A DNA stretch of 64,000 bases from Paludibacterium yongneupense DSM 18731 (GCF_000422925.1 NZ_KE383958.1:1-64000), one strand, 5' to 3'. Positions 33,394-44,070 are shown, counted from the stretch's first letter. Notes: a model not told the origin generated them from the sequence alone. Made by a program: numbers and translations.

Positions 33394-34178
33394 GATGCGC
33401 GATCCGCGACGATGGCGGCCAGTATCTTCTCGCTGGTGGCGCCGAGGCCGGACACGGCGGTGCGTATCATCTTGCTGCCGGCCTGCATGTCCTGAAAGGT
33501 GGTGATCGTGACCAGATCGTTCTTGTCGAGGTTGCTGCGGTAGTCCTGTGCGAGTTGTGCCGAGGTCAGCGCCAGATCGCGCACGCCATCCGCGACGACG
33601 GCGAAGCCCCGTCCCTGTTCGCCTGCGCGCGCCGCTTCGATCGATGCATTGAGCGCCAGCATCACGACGTTTTTCACGATGCGTGCGAAGCCGTCGTTCT
33701 GCTCCTTCAGATGGCGGTTATTGGCCAGAATGGCCTGCATCTCGTCGTGCCAGCGCTCAACGGTATGCGCCATGCCCAGCAACAGCTCGACGTCGCGTCT
33801 GAGGGTGTCGTGTTCGGCCATCATGTCGGCGCGCAGCCTTGCCAGTTGTGCCTCGTGTTCGTCGCGCAAACCGGCGGCGAGCGCTTCGCGCTCGCGGGTC
33901 TGGCGCTCGACCGCAAGCGTCTCGGCGGCTTCGACGTCGCTCTGCCGCTGCACGAGCTGCTCGGCATGCTCGGCTTCGAGCCGGGTGCGCAATGCGGCCA
34001 GGCGCGCGTCGACCTCGGCCGGGGGCACGTGATCGCCGAGCGTTTTCAGTCTGCTGTCGCTTTCGTCCAGTCGTGCGCGGCAGGCGCGCAGCGCGCGCGC
34101 CCCCCGCCATGCCACCAGCGCCAGGCTGAGCCCCCATGCCGCGCCCAGCGCCAGCCATTGCGTCAGCGTCAGATCCAT
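33390..34178 (-). CDS. Short membrane-anchored MCP-like protein
   Basis: A 262-residue protein with one N-terminal membrane helix (residues about 8-24, LALGAAWGLSLALVAW) and a long charged coiled coil (about 28-165). It ends in a chemoreceptor hairpin tip, [33 protein letters not shown] (about 171-203), which binds CheA/CheW in true receptors. Only about 60 residues follow the tip, fewer than in ordinary receptors, and no periplasmic sensor domain exists. The start at 34178 gives the membrane helix directly. It may be a structural or cytosolic signalling adaptor for the CheA-like kinase of this locus (inference). Confidence 0.75.
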   Translation of the reverse strand: MDLTLTQWLALGAAWGLSLALVAWRGARALRACRARLDESDSRLKTLGDHVPPAEVDARLAALRTRLEAEHAEQLVQRQSDVEAAETLAVERQTREREALAAGLRDEHEAQLARLRADMMAEHDTLRRDVELLLGMAHTVERWHDEMQAILANNRHLKEQNDGFARIVKNVVMLALNASIEAARAGEQGRGFAVVADGVRDLALTSAQLAQDYRSNLDKNDLVTITTFQDMQAGSKMIRTAVSGLGATSEKILAAIVADRAS

Positions 34179-34234
34179 CTCATATCCATCTGTATTCTCT
34201 CTACCGGCGGGAGCTTGCGCACCGGCCTTCGTTG

Positions 34235-34603
34235 TCAGGCGGTAACCAGTTTCTTGAGCGTAGCCAGTACCGCGCCGCCATTGAACGGTTTGACGATCCA
34301 GCCCTTGATCCCGGCGGCCTTGCCGCGTTCCTTCATCGCGGGGCTGTTTTCCGTGGTCAGCATGATCACGTGAACCGCCGCATTCTTCAGTTCGCCGCGG
34401 ATTTTTTCGGCCATGGTCAGGCCGTCCATATTCGGCATGTTGACGTCGCTGATCACCAGCCGGATAGCCGGATCGGCGCGCAGCTTGTCCAGACCGTCCT
34501 TGCCGTCTATCGCCGGGGTAACGGTCAGACCGTTGGATTTCAGAAAGTCGCATACTTCGTTGCGAACGGTGCTGGAGTCGTCGACCATCAGTACTTGTGC
34601 CAT
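34235..34603 (-). CDS. CheY-like single-domain response regulator
   Basis: A 122-residue receiver domain with all key residues. The acidic pair is in VLMVDDSS (D8, D9), the phospho-acceptor D53 in LVISDVNMPNMDGL, T83/T84 in IMLTTEN, and K105 in IVKPFNGG. It has no output domain, so it signals by protein contact. The adjacent membrane CheA-like protein is the likely phosphodonor and the two CheX-type proteins the likely phosphatases. The ATG at 34603 gives the standard length; the frame upstream is non-coding. Confidence 0.92.
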   Translation of the reverse strand: MAQVLMVDDSSTVRNEVCDFLKSNGLTVTPAIDGKDGLDKLRADPAIRLVISDVNMPNMDGLTMAEKIRGELKNAAVHVIMLTTENSPAMKERGKAAGIKGWIVKPFNGGAVLATLKKLVTA

Positions 34604-34637
34604 GAGAGTTCCTTTAACAAGCGTGTCGAACACGCGA

Positions 34638-35594
34638 TCAAAACAGTTCGAGTTCGCCGGAGTCGAATAATGACTCGACGGAAGGATTTTCCCTGAGCTG
34701 ATCCGGGGACCAGTTGAGGTTGAAGACAAAGCGCTGGTATATCGGTGTCGGCGGTGCGTCGGGGTAATCGCGCTCGCGCAGGGTGTATTTCAGACAGAGT
34801 TGCGGGTCGTCCGAGCCGAAGGAGATAAAGCGGCGCTGATGGTTGATGATGATGGGAACCTGGGTCTGCGACAGCGAGGCGGTCTCATGTCCGACGTAGC
34901 GGTTCTTGAAAGAACCCCATACCAGATTGGTCGTTTCGCCCAGCACGCTGTTGAGCTCGCGGAAGGTCATCGCCTCGCCTTCTTCGCCCGCGCCGCGCCG
35001 CACGACGCCCATCAACGCGTCCTCTTCGGCCTGGAACATCATGTAACCGCGGCACCAGTGGCTTTCGATGGCGATCAGGGTGAACACTTCGCCGTAGATG
35101 ATGCGGTCCTTGACCAGATACGGTGTCTCGACGTCGATGTCGCAGTTGGCGAACAGCGTTTGCAACGATGCGCGCGTCATCTCGGTGATGCCGCGCACCA
35201 GATCGGTCGGATAGACGCGACTGAATATCGAAGCTTCAAGCGTAACGCGCAGATGCTGCAGATCGGCCAGGGTGTAGGCGCAGCGGAACATCGCTGCATC
35301 CTTCTCGTTCAGTCCGGCGACATTGGCTACGCCGTCGCGGCGCAGAAATAGCGGCAGCTCGGGCCGCGAGGCGTGGATTTCGCGCGCAAGCTCGATGCCG
35401 CCTCCCGTGCGAGCCCCGAAGTGTTCGTACAGCAGAATGCCGCCGAGGTCGACATTGGACTTGAGGATGGCCATGATCCGGGACATGCTTTTCTGTTGCG
35501 GGCGTATGCCTATCAGTCCGCATTCGTCGCAGAACGCCTTCAGGCTGGCGAAATGCACGTCGGCGTCGTCCAGTACCAGCACTTTGCTGACCAC
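34638..35594 (-). CDS. Degenerate receiver fused to CheX-type domain, GELELF tail
   Basis: A 318-residue protein from a GTG preceded by GAGAAGGAAAC; an ATG at 35612 would add six residues. The N-terminal 120 residues look like a receiver (VLVLDDADVHFASLKAFCDECG) but the phospho-acceptor position reads GILLYEHFG, with no aspartate, and no KP loop follows, so it is probably not phosphorylated. The C-terminal half carries the CheC/CheX signature SVLGETTNLVWG (S216, E220, N223, G227 from the GTG). It ends in FDSGELELF, like the other CheX-type protein here. Probable role: phosphatase or scaffold for the locus CheY. Confidence 0.75.
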   Translation of the reverse strand: MVSKVLVLDDADVHFASLKAFCDECGLIGIRPQQKSMSRIMAILKSNVDLGGILLYEHFGARTGGGIELAREIHASRPELPLFLRRDGVANVAGLNEKDAAMFRCAYTLADLQHLRVTLEASIFSRVYPTDLVRGITEMTRASLQTLFANCDIDVETPYLVKDRIIYGEVFTLIAIESHWCRGYMMFQAEEDALMGVVRRGAGEEGEAMTFRELNSVLGETTNLVWGSFKNRYVGHETASLSQTQVPIIINHQRRFISFGSDDPQLCLKYTLRERDYPDAPPTPIYQRFVFNLNWSPDQLRENPSVESLFDSGELELF

Positions 35595-35654
35595 GCTGTT
35601 TCCTTCTCGCATCGATCTACCTTCGTTATTCGTATTGCCGGTTCGTATCCGGCC

Positions 35655-38063
35655 TCAGGCGCCGGCCACGCTGTTTTGTTGGGCCGGCTTCGCTTCGGCA
35701 ACACTGGCGGCCGCCGTGGCGGCGCTGCCGGCGCCGGCGTCGACAGCGATGGCAATGTTCTCGGGCAAGCACACCACGGTTTCGAAACGGCGGAAGTCGG
35801 CGCCGACCTCCTCGTCCAGAAAGCGCAACGTGATCTGGCCGCCTTCGCGTTTGATGAATGATTGCACCGCGTCCATGCCGACGCCGCGGCCGGAGACTTC
35901 GGTGACTTTGGCCGCCGTGGAAAAGCCCGGGCGGAAGATCAGGCGGGCGATTTCTTCGTCGCTCAGTGCGGCATCGGCTTCGATCAGGCCCTTGTCGAGT
36001 GCGCGTTCGCGGATGCGCCCAAGTGCCAGGCCGCGGCCGTCATCGCTCATGCGCAGTTGCAATTGCTTGTCGACCACATTCATCGCCAGGCGTATGGTCC
36101 CGGCGACCGGTTTTCCCAGGGCGACCCGTTCATCGGGCGACTCCAGACCGTGGTCCATCGAGTTGCGGAACAGATGCATGAATACGTTCTTCAGCGTCCC
36201 CGAAGCCTGGTTGCGGACGACATAGCCGTTGTCGACGATTTTGACCAGCGGGGTTTCCTTGCCCAACTCGTCGGCAAGCGATGGCAGCGATTCGAGCAGG
36301 CCGGCCAGCGTCTCTTCGATCTCTTCGGTACCGAGCAGGCGCAGTATCTTGTGCACGGCATTGCGGGCCGCGATCAGCTCGTGCAGATTGCCGGTATTGA
36401 CGGTCTCCAGGCGATGCAGGGTTTCCTGTATCTGCGCTTTTTCCACCATCAGGTAGCGCTCGATGCTGCCGCGACGGCCCGGCCCCTTGCGCCCGAGGCT
36501 GACTTCGTTGATGCGTGCATAGCGATCGATGGCCGCGCGCACGCCGGCCAGCTCTTCGCGCAGGCTGGCCGGGTCCCAGGCGATATCGGGATTGGGCTTG
36601 CGCAAGGCATCGTAAGTCTGTTCGGCTTCGTGCACGATATTGGTCAGGTTGTGCAGCCCGTAGGTACGGGCATTGCCTTTGATGGTGTGCATATTGCGGA
36701 ACAGCTGCGCGATCGTTTCGCTATCGTGCTTCGCGTGTTCGCGGATCAACTGTTCGTTCTCGTCGACGAATTTGATCGCGCCGGCGATGAACTCGTGGAA
36801 TTTATCCTGGCTGACCGCGAGGATCTCACCAATGATTTCCAGTTCGCGCTTCTGTTCATTGGCTTCCGCCGCCAGTTTTCTCAGTTCGGTGACATCGCGT
36901 ACGCACAGGATAAGGCGCACGACGGTGTCGGCATCGTCGGTAATGGGGGACCAGTTCAGGTCGAGAATCTTGACGCGTCCGTCCGGCATGCGCTTCTCGA
37001 TTTCGCCGACCAGCAGATGCTCGTTGAATTCGTAGTTCATCACGTCTTCGCCGATGCAGGAGCCTACGGCAGCATCGATCTGCGACAGGATGTCGGAACC
37101 GAGGGTGGTGTCACTGAAAACCAGATCCGGCAGGGTGCGGCCCGCTATATCGCGGGTCTCGAGTATGCTCTCCAGATGGGCGGAATACTCGTGGTGAATC
37201 AGGCCGCCCTCGGTGAGGGTCAAGATCCCCTGCGGGATGTTTTGCAGCATGGTCTGGATATCGTTGGTTTTCTGCTTCAGCAGGATCGAGTTTTCTTCGA
37301 TCTTGGCGATCATGGTGTTGAAGGCGATGATCGATTTGCCAATTTCATCCTGCTGATCGACCGGCACGCGGCGGGTGAAGTCCTGGCTGGTTGCGATCTC
37401 GCTCATCATGTGCTGCATGCGGCTGATGGGACGCGTGATCTGGCGGTATAGCAGGATGCCCATGGTGAACAGTGCCAGCACGGTGATCAGGGTGACCCCG
37501 GACAAGGTGGTGACCGTGCGTGACAGATTCTGGTTCAGTGCCGCGGTCGCGGCATCGGTGCTGCGGCTCTTTTCAACACGCAGGGCCTGGATGTTCTGTT
37601 GCAGATTGACCTGGTATTGCGAGACGCCGGCGTAGAAGGTGGCGTTGGCCAGATCGTTCTTGCCGGCCAGTTTGAAGCGGGCGGCGTCGTCGATAGACGA
37701 AAAATAGTCTTGCAGCGAATCGTGTGCTTCTTGTATCAGCCCGCGCTGCGTGGCGCTGTCGGCATGTTTGAGCTGGTAGTCCAGCCCGGCCTGCAGTCGA
37801 GCCTTGCCGGCGGTCAGTTGTTCCTGTGCCTGCTGGGCGATGTTCTGGTCGGGCGCTGCGATCAGATTCATCGTCGCCAACTGCACATCCTTGAGCTGTG
37901 CGACGAGATCGGATGAGGCCAGCGTGCTGGGGACGATGCCTTCTGTAACGGTCTTGACTTCGGATGCGTTGCCGCGCGACTGGAATACGGCGTAGCCGCC
38001 GATGGCAGAAATAGCGACAAAACTCAGGACGACCAGCATTGTAATGCGGTGTCGGATATTCAT
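35655..38063 (-). CDS. Membrane-bound CheA-like histidine kinase (HAMP-PAS-Hpt-ATPase, no CheW-like domain)
   Basis: An 802-residue kinase. Two membrane helices (about 8-26 and 187-207) flank a periplasmic helical-bundle sensor. HAMP (RQITRPISRM) and a PAS-like region (about 270-395) follow. An Hpt domain carries phospho-histidine H459 in MHTIKGNARTYGL. The CheA-type ATPase domain has LFRNSMDHGLESPDER, DDGRGLAL (about 674) and GRGVGMDAV (about 725). It ends in an alanine-rich tail and lacks the CheW-like P5 regulatory domain of CheA. It should phosphorylate the co-encoded CheY through the Hpt histidine. It is the first gene of the signalling island. Confidence 0.88.
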   Translation of the reverse strand: MNIRHRITMLVVLSFVAISAIGGYAVFQSRGNASEVKTVTEGIVPSTLASSDLVAQLKDVQLATMNLIAAPDQNIAQQAQEQLTAGKARLQAGLDYQLKHADSATQRGLIQEAHDSLQDYFSSIDDAARFKLAGKNDLANATFYAGVSQYQVNLQQNIQALRVEKSRSTDAATAALNQNLSRTVTTLSGVTLITVLALFTMGILLYRQITRPISRMQHMMSEIATSQDFTRRVPVDQQDEIGKSIIAFNTMIAKIEENSILLKQKTNDIQTMLQNIPQGILTLTEGGLIHHEYSAHLESILETRDIAGRTLPDLVFSDTTLGSDILSQIDAAVGSCIGEDVMNYEFNEHLLVGEIEKRMPDGRVKILDLNWSPITDDADTVVRLILCVRDVTELRKLAAEANEQKRELEIIGEILAVSQDKFHEFIAGAIKFVDENEQLIREHAKHDSETIAQLFRNMHTIKGNARTYGLHNLTNIVHEAEQTYDALRKPNPDIAWDPASLREELAGVRAAIDRYARINEVSLGRKGPGRRGSIERYLMVEKAQIQETLHRLETVNTGNLHELIAARNAVHKILRLLGTEEIEETLAGLLESLPSLADELGKETPLVKIVDNGYVVRNQASGTLKNVFMHLFRNSMDHGLESPDERVALGKPVAGTIRLAMNVVDKQLQLRMSDDGRGLALGRIRERALDKGLIEADAALSDEEIARLIFRPGFSTAAKVTEVSGRGVGMDAVQSFIKREGGQITLRFLDEEVGADFRRFETVVCLPENIAIAVDAGAGSAATAAASVAEAKPAQQNSVAGA

Positions 38064-38645
38064 TTCACTTACACCCCCAAGGCGTAGTCGGCCGGGGTCT
38101 CACTTGAAAATGAGGGGGAAAAACCCCGGGCAACTCGTTGGTAAAGTTACGAATGACGAACCCGCATTCTTTCAGGGGGAGATGAAAGAAATGTGAAATG
38201 GCGAATTTATCGTCCAGGCTCCGGGCCGCGAGTGCTTATTTTTTGATCTGGCTGCGCATCGATACGCGCATGTCACTATGTGATGGTTGAGGATATGACG
38301 AGCCGCGCCGCAAGCCGCGTTTGGCAAGGCGGGATGCCGGTCGATATCGCGCCATCTGTTCGTTCGCAGCCGGGTCCGAACGTCGAGCCGCACACTCGCT
38401 TTCTCGCTCGAAGCGGAGCTTGCCATGCCGATTTCCAGGCGTTTTCACCCGCATGGCGCCGCTTGTCCTGCGGGTGCGACGCAAGCCGGGACCACGGGCC
38501 GGCGGGGGCTGCATCGCCCGGCAGCGCTTCGGCTTGGTATGGTACGCCAGTGCCCCTCTGCCCGATGGCGCGCGATACGCACGAACGGATGGGCGCCCAT
38601 TCCGGAGCACGCCGGTGTCCGGGCTGATGGCGGCGGCACAGGCCG
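38064..38645. other. 582-bp stretch without a supported gene
   Basis: Several overlapping GC-rich open frames exist on both strands, but none has a ribosome binding site, domain or consistent composition. The first 110 bp contain G-runs and a short GGGG-T5-CCCC hairpin upstream of the kinase gene, and probably include its promoter. The rest may be remnant coding DNA. Confidence 0.4.
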
Positions 38646-38648
38646 GCG

Positions 38649-38675
38649 CAAAAAAAGGCCTCCCGTGGGAGGCCT
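38649..38675 (-). terminator. Rho-independent terminator of edd-eda
   Basis: On the minus strand, GGCCTCCC-AC-GGGAGGCC is followed by seven T residues. It lies about 35 bp beyond the eda stop, a textbook intrinsic terminator. Confidence 0.9.
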
Positions 38676-38709
38676 CTGGTGCAATCCGCGGCATGCGCCG
38701 CCGCCGCGC

Positions 38710-39333
38710 TTACTTCTTCAATGCGCTGGCTTCGCGTGCCAGGGTGGTGATGCGTGCCCAGTCGTGGGCGGCGACCGCATCGTCCGGGGTCAGCCAGGAG
38801 CCGCCGACGCACAATACGTTCTTCAGCGCCAGGTAGTCGGGCGCCTTGGCCAGGTCGATGCCGCCGGTCGGGCAGAAGCGCAGGTCGGGCAGCGGGCCGC
38901 TCAGCGACTTCAGCAGCTTGATGCCGCCAACGGCTTCGGCCGGGAACAGCTTCTGGTACAGGAAGCCTTCATCCTGAGCGCGCATGGCTTCGGATATGGT
39001 GGCGACGCCCGGTACCAGGGTCATTTCGCTGCAGCGCGAAGCGGCGGCGAGTTCGGCGGTCAGCCCCGGGCTGATGCCGAACATCGCGCCGGCATCGGCG
39101 GCGGCTTCGAAATGAGCGCGGTTGCGCAGCGTGCCGGCGCCGACGATGGCATCGGGCACTTCGTCGCGCATGCGGCGGATGGCAGCCAGAGCCGCCTTGG
39201 TGCGCAAGGTCACTTCCAGCACGCGGATTCCGCCTTCGACCAGGGCATGTGCCAGGTCGACGGCGACAGCGGCGTCATTGATAACGATGACCGGAACGAC
39301 CGGACCCTGGCGCAACAGAGTTAATGCATCCAT
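38710..39333 (-). CDS. eda: 2-keto-3-deoxy-6-phosphogluconate aldolase
   Basis: A 207-residue class I aldolase splitting KDPG into pyruvate and glyceraldehyde 3-phosphate, the second step of the Entner-Doudoroff pathway. The expected regions are present: [34 protein letters not shown] with the catalytic glutamate, VGAGTLRN, and LFPAEAVGG with LRFCPTGGI. The Schiff-base lysine is in QKLFPAE. The ATG at 39333 follows GGAGAG, which overlaps the end of edd; an in-frame start at 39348 lies inside edd. It is co-transcribed with edd and ended by a strong terminator. Confidence 0.96.
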   Translation of the reverse strand: MDALTLLRQGPVVPVIVINDAAVAVDLAHALVEGGIRVLEVTLRTKAALAAIRRMRDEVPDAIVGAGTLRNRAHFEAAADAGAMFGISPGLTAELAAASRCSEMTLVPGVATISEAMRAQDEGFLYQKLFPAEAVGGIKLLKSLSGPLPDLRFCPTGGIDLAKAPDYLALKNVLCVGGSWLTPDDAVAAHDWARITTLAREASALKK

Positions 39334-39335
39334 TT

Positions 39336-41171
<1,836 letters not shown>

Positions 41172-41193
41172 GGTATAACCCCGTGGAAGGTAG

Positions 41194-41222
41194 TATTTAG
41201 ATGGTAATTTTACTACAGTCAA
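41194..41222 (-). promoter_or_regulatory. edd-eda promoter
   Basis: On the minus strand TTGACT (41217-41222) and TAAATA (41194-41199) are separated by 17 bp. The HexR-like site fills the spacer, an arrangement that would block polymerase. Confidence 0.6.
41202..41217. promoter_or_regulatory. HexR-like operator for edd-eda
   Basis: TGGTAATTTTACTACA (reverse TGTAGTAAAATTACCA) closely resembles known HexR boxes of proteobacteria, which centre on TGTAAT-T/A-rich-ATTACA. It occupies the spacer of the edd promoter. hexR itself lies 3 kb away. Confidence 0.7.
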
Positions 41223-41377
41223 AAAGCAAGGCGAATCCCCTTTAATGCCTGTGGGATTGTGGATATCTTTGTTAACGTCCTTGATTTTATTGGCTTGTAG
41301 GTATTTGGTACATCAAGTCTCACAGAAATGAATGTTCGTTTCCTTGATCTATCTCCAATAGACAGGGCGTTTTCGAG

Positions 41378-41393
41378 TGGTAATATAACTACA
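41378..41393. promoter_or_regulatory. HexR-like operator for zwf
   Basis: TGGTAATATAACTACA differs from the edd-side site at only two positions. It lies 19 bp before the preferred zwf start, close to where transcription should begin. Confidence 0.7.
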
Positions 41394-41411
41394 TCGAGCC
41401 CCTCATTTACT

Positions 41412-42896
41412 ATGGATACCATTATGCGTACTGGAATTGACAACACTCCGGCTTTTGACATGGTGCTGTTTGGCAGCACCGGCGATCTCGTCATGCGCAA
41501 GCTTCTGCCCTCCTTGTACCAGGCGCATGCGGCCGGCCTCTTGAATGAAAACGGACGCATCCTGTGTCTGGGACGCAAGCAAATCTCGCTCGACGAATAC
41601 CTGGAGCTGGTTGAAACCAATTCGCGCCAGCACGTCAAGGCCAAGAGCGAGGAAAGCTGGAAAGAATTCCTCACGCGCGTCGACTATCTCAAGGTCGATG
41701 CCGGCACCGGTTCCGACTACCCGGCCCTGGCCGAGTGGGTTGGCCCGGATACGCAGAAGAGCGTTGTCTGCTACCTGTCGCTGGCTCCGGAGCTGTTCAC
41801 CGTCTGCTGCGAACACCTGGCTGCCGTCGGCCTGAACCGCGACAACGTCCGCGTCGTCCTGGAAAAGCCGCTGGGTACCGACCTCGAATCGTCCAACGCG
41901 ATCAACGAAGCCGTCGCCAAGCACTTCAAGGAAGAACAGCTCTACCGTATCGACCACTACCTTGGCAAAGAGTCGGTTCAGAACCTGATGGCCATCCGCT
42001 TCGGCAACGCCTTGTTCGAACCGCTGTGGCGTCGCGAGTGGGTCCATGATGTTCAGATCACCATCGCCGAAGACCTCGGCGTCGAAGGCCGTGGCGATTT
42101 CTACGACGGTACCGGCGCTCTGCGCGACATGATCCAGAACCACCTGCTGCAATTGCTGTGCATCGTCGCGATGGAACCGCCGGCCAATATGAGCGCCGAC
42201 GCCGTCCGCGACGAAAAGCTCAAAGTACTCAAGGCCCTGCGCCCGTTCACCAGCAACGAAGACGTGGCCAGCAACACGGTCCGCGGCCAGTACAAATCCG
42301 GTGCCGTCAACGGCAAGCCGGTCAAGGCCTACCGCGAAGAGAAGAACGTACCCGCCGACAGCCAGACCGAAACGTTCGTTGCCATCAAGGCCGAAATCGA
42401 AAACTGGCGCTGGGCCGGTGTTCCGTTCTACCTGCGTACCGGCAAGCACTTGCAGGAACGTCTGGCGGAAATCGTCATCAACTTCCGCGACGTGCCGTAT
42501 CAATTGTTCCCCAGCCCGGTCGGCAGCAACACCGCCAACCGTCTGGTGATCAGCCTGCAGCCGGACGAAAGCATCCGCATGCACTTCCTGGCCAAGGAAC
42601 CGGGCGACACCATGCGCCTGCAACCGGCTTTCCTGAACCTCGACTTCAACCAGGCCTTCTCCGTGCGTCGCGCCGACGCCTACGAACGTCTGCTGCTCGA
42701 CGTGATTCGCGGGCAGCTGGCTCTGTTCATGCGTCGTGACGAGCTGATCGAAGCCTGGCGCTGGGTCACCCCGATCATGGAGGCCTGGAAGCACTCCACC
42801 GTACCGCCGAAGCTGTACACTTCCGGCACCTGGGGTCCGGCGGCATCCAGCGCGCTGCTGTCGCGCGACGGCGTGTCCTGGCACGAAGAAAGCTGA
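41412..42896 (+). CDS. zwf: Glucose-6-phosphate 1-dehydrogenase
   Basis: A 494-residue enzyme oxidising glucose 6-phosphate to 6-phosphogluconolactone with NADP. The coenzyme site is FDMVLFGSTGDLVMRKLLPSLY. The active-site signature YRIDHYLGKESVQNLMAIRFGN carries the catalytic histidine and lysine. The length is typical. Two in-frame ATGs (41412 and 41424) are equally placed; I give the first. It heads zwf-glk-hexR-pgi with no separate pgl (lactonase) gene visible in the cluster. Codon use is strongly biased to C-ending codons, as in highly expressed genes. Confidence 0.97.
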   Translation: MDTIMRTGIDNTPAFDMVLFGSTGDLVMRKLLPSLYQAHAAGLLNENGRILCLGRKQISLDEYLELVETNSRQHVKAKSEESWKEFLTRVDYLKVDAGTGSDYPALAEWVGPDTQKSVVCYLSLAPELFTVCCEHLAAVGLNRDNVRVVLEKPLGTDLESSNAINEAVAKHFKEEQLYRIDHYLGKESVQNLMAIRFGNALFEPLWRREWVHDVQITIAEDLGVEGRGDFYDGTGALRDMIQNHLLQLLCIVAMEPPANMSADAVRDEKLKVLKALRPFTSNEDVASNTVRGQYKSGAVNGKPVKAYREEKNVPADSQTETFVAIKAEIENWRWAGVPFYLRTGKHLQERLAEIVINFRDVPYQLFPSPVGSNTANRLVISLQPDESIRMHFLAKEPGDTMRLQPAFLNLDFNQAFSVRRADAYERLLLDVIRGQLALFMRRDELIEAWRWVTPIMEAWKHSTVPPKLYTSGTWGPAASSALLSRDGVSWHEES

Positions 42897-43080
42897 TACG
42901 GAGCGGGGGGCTGGCGTGTGCGATGCGCCAGCTTCCTGTTCTTGATAGTAGTTCCAAACTCCCTGCGCCGCTGGTGTAAACCGGTGGCCGCGGGAGTGGC
43001 GTCACCCGGTCGGGGAGCGTCTCTCCGGCCGCTGCGCCTTTTCACTGTACCCATTTCCGATTGAACCGAGGTTGCTCTCG

Positions 43081-44070
43081 ATGTCACTTGAGCCAAGCTA
43101 TCCACGTCTACTCGCCGATATCGGCGGAACCAATGCCCGTTTTGCCCTGGAAACGTCGGCCGGCGTTCTCGAAAAAATCGAGGTCTTGCCGGGAGCGGAC
43201 TATCCGACGCTCGAAGCGGCGTTGCGCACCTATCTGCAAGGTGCCGGAGCGGGAGGGAAGGTGAGACACGCGGCCATCGGCATCGCGAATCCGGTGACGG
43301 GCGACTGGGTGCAGATGACCAACCACCACTGGGGTTTCTCCATCGAGGCCACGCGGCTGGCCGCGGGGCTCGACACACTGGTCGTCATCAATGATTTCAC
43401 CGCCCTTGCGCTGTCGCTGCCGCATTTGCCGGCGGACGAATTGCGCCAGGTCGGAGGTGGCAGCGCCCGGCCCAATGCGGTGATGGGCTTGATCGGCCCC
43501 GGTACCGGGCTCGGCGTTTCCGGCCTGATCCCGGACGGTGCCGGCGCGTATACGGCGCTGGCGGGCGAAGGCGGGCATGTGAGTTTTGCGCCGTTCGACG
43601 AACGCGAACTGGCCGTCTGGCGGTTTGCGCGCGAACGGCACGAGCATGTTTCGGCAGAACGGCTGCTGTCCGGGCCGGGTCTGGTCCTGATACACGAAGC
43701 GCTATGCCATCTTGCGGGCGAGGCGTATATGCCGGCGACGGCGGCGGAGGTCACCCGCCGTGCGCTGGAGGGCGAGTCCGTGCGTTGCCGCGAGGCGGTG
43801 GAAGTGTTCTGTGCGATGCTGGGCGGAGCGGCCGGCAATCTGGCGTTGACGCTGGGTTCGGTCGGCGGCGTTTATATCGGTGGCGGCATCGTGCCGAGGC
43901 TGGGCGAGCTGTTCCTGTCTTCGCCCTTCCGCTCGCGCTTTGAGGACAAAGGACGTTTCTCGGGCTATCTGGCCGCGATTCCCGTGTTTCTGATCGAAAG
44001 CCGGTACCCGGCCCTGATCGGGGCGGGGGCGGCTCTGTCGGCCCGTCTCGGGAAGGTGCAGCATGCTTGA
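43081..44070 (+). CDS. glk: Glucokinase
   Basis: A 329-residue ATP-dependent glucose kinase of the proteobacterial Glk type. The phosphate-binding motif LLADIGGTNARFALE is at the N-terminus. VINDFTALALSLP carries the catalytic aspartate, LIGPGTGLGVSGL is the second phosphate loop, and ALAGEGGHVSFAP is the sugar-binding histidine-glutamate region. The ATG at 43081 is preferred to a TTG at 43072. It overlaps hexR by eight bases. Confidence 0.95.
   Translation: MSLEPSYPRLLADIGGTNARFALETSAGVLEKIEVLPGADYPTLEAALRTYLQGAGAGGKVRHAAIGIANPVTGDWVQMTNHHWGFSIEATRLAAGLDTLVVINDFTALALSLPHLPADELRQVGGGSARPNAVMGLIGPGTGLGVSGLIPDGAGAYTALAGEGGHVSFAPFDERELAVWRFARERHEHVSAERLLSGPGLVLIHEALCHLAGEAYMPATAAEVTRRALEGESVRCREAVEVFCAMLGGAAGNLALTLGSVGGVYIGGGIVPRLGELFLSSPFRSRFEDKGRFSGYLAAIPVFLIESRYPALIGAGAALSARLGKVQHA

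Noticed and set aside
33390-34178. The MCP-like protein as an ordinary transmembrane chemoreceptor
   Set aside because: It has a single membrane helix, no periplasmic domain and too short a segment after the hairpin tip.
35862-37451. A 529-codon open frame on the plus strand opposite the CheA-like kinase
   Set aside because: It is the complement of a kinase gene with clear Hpt and ATPase motifs; a shadow frame.
38276-38836. Overlapping open frames of 150-180 codons on both strands between the kinase gene and eda
   Set aside because: No ribosome binding site, domain or strand preference, and one frame would run through the eda terminator.
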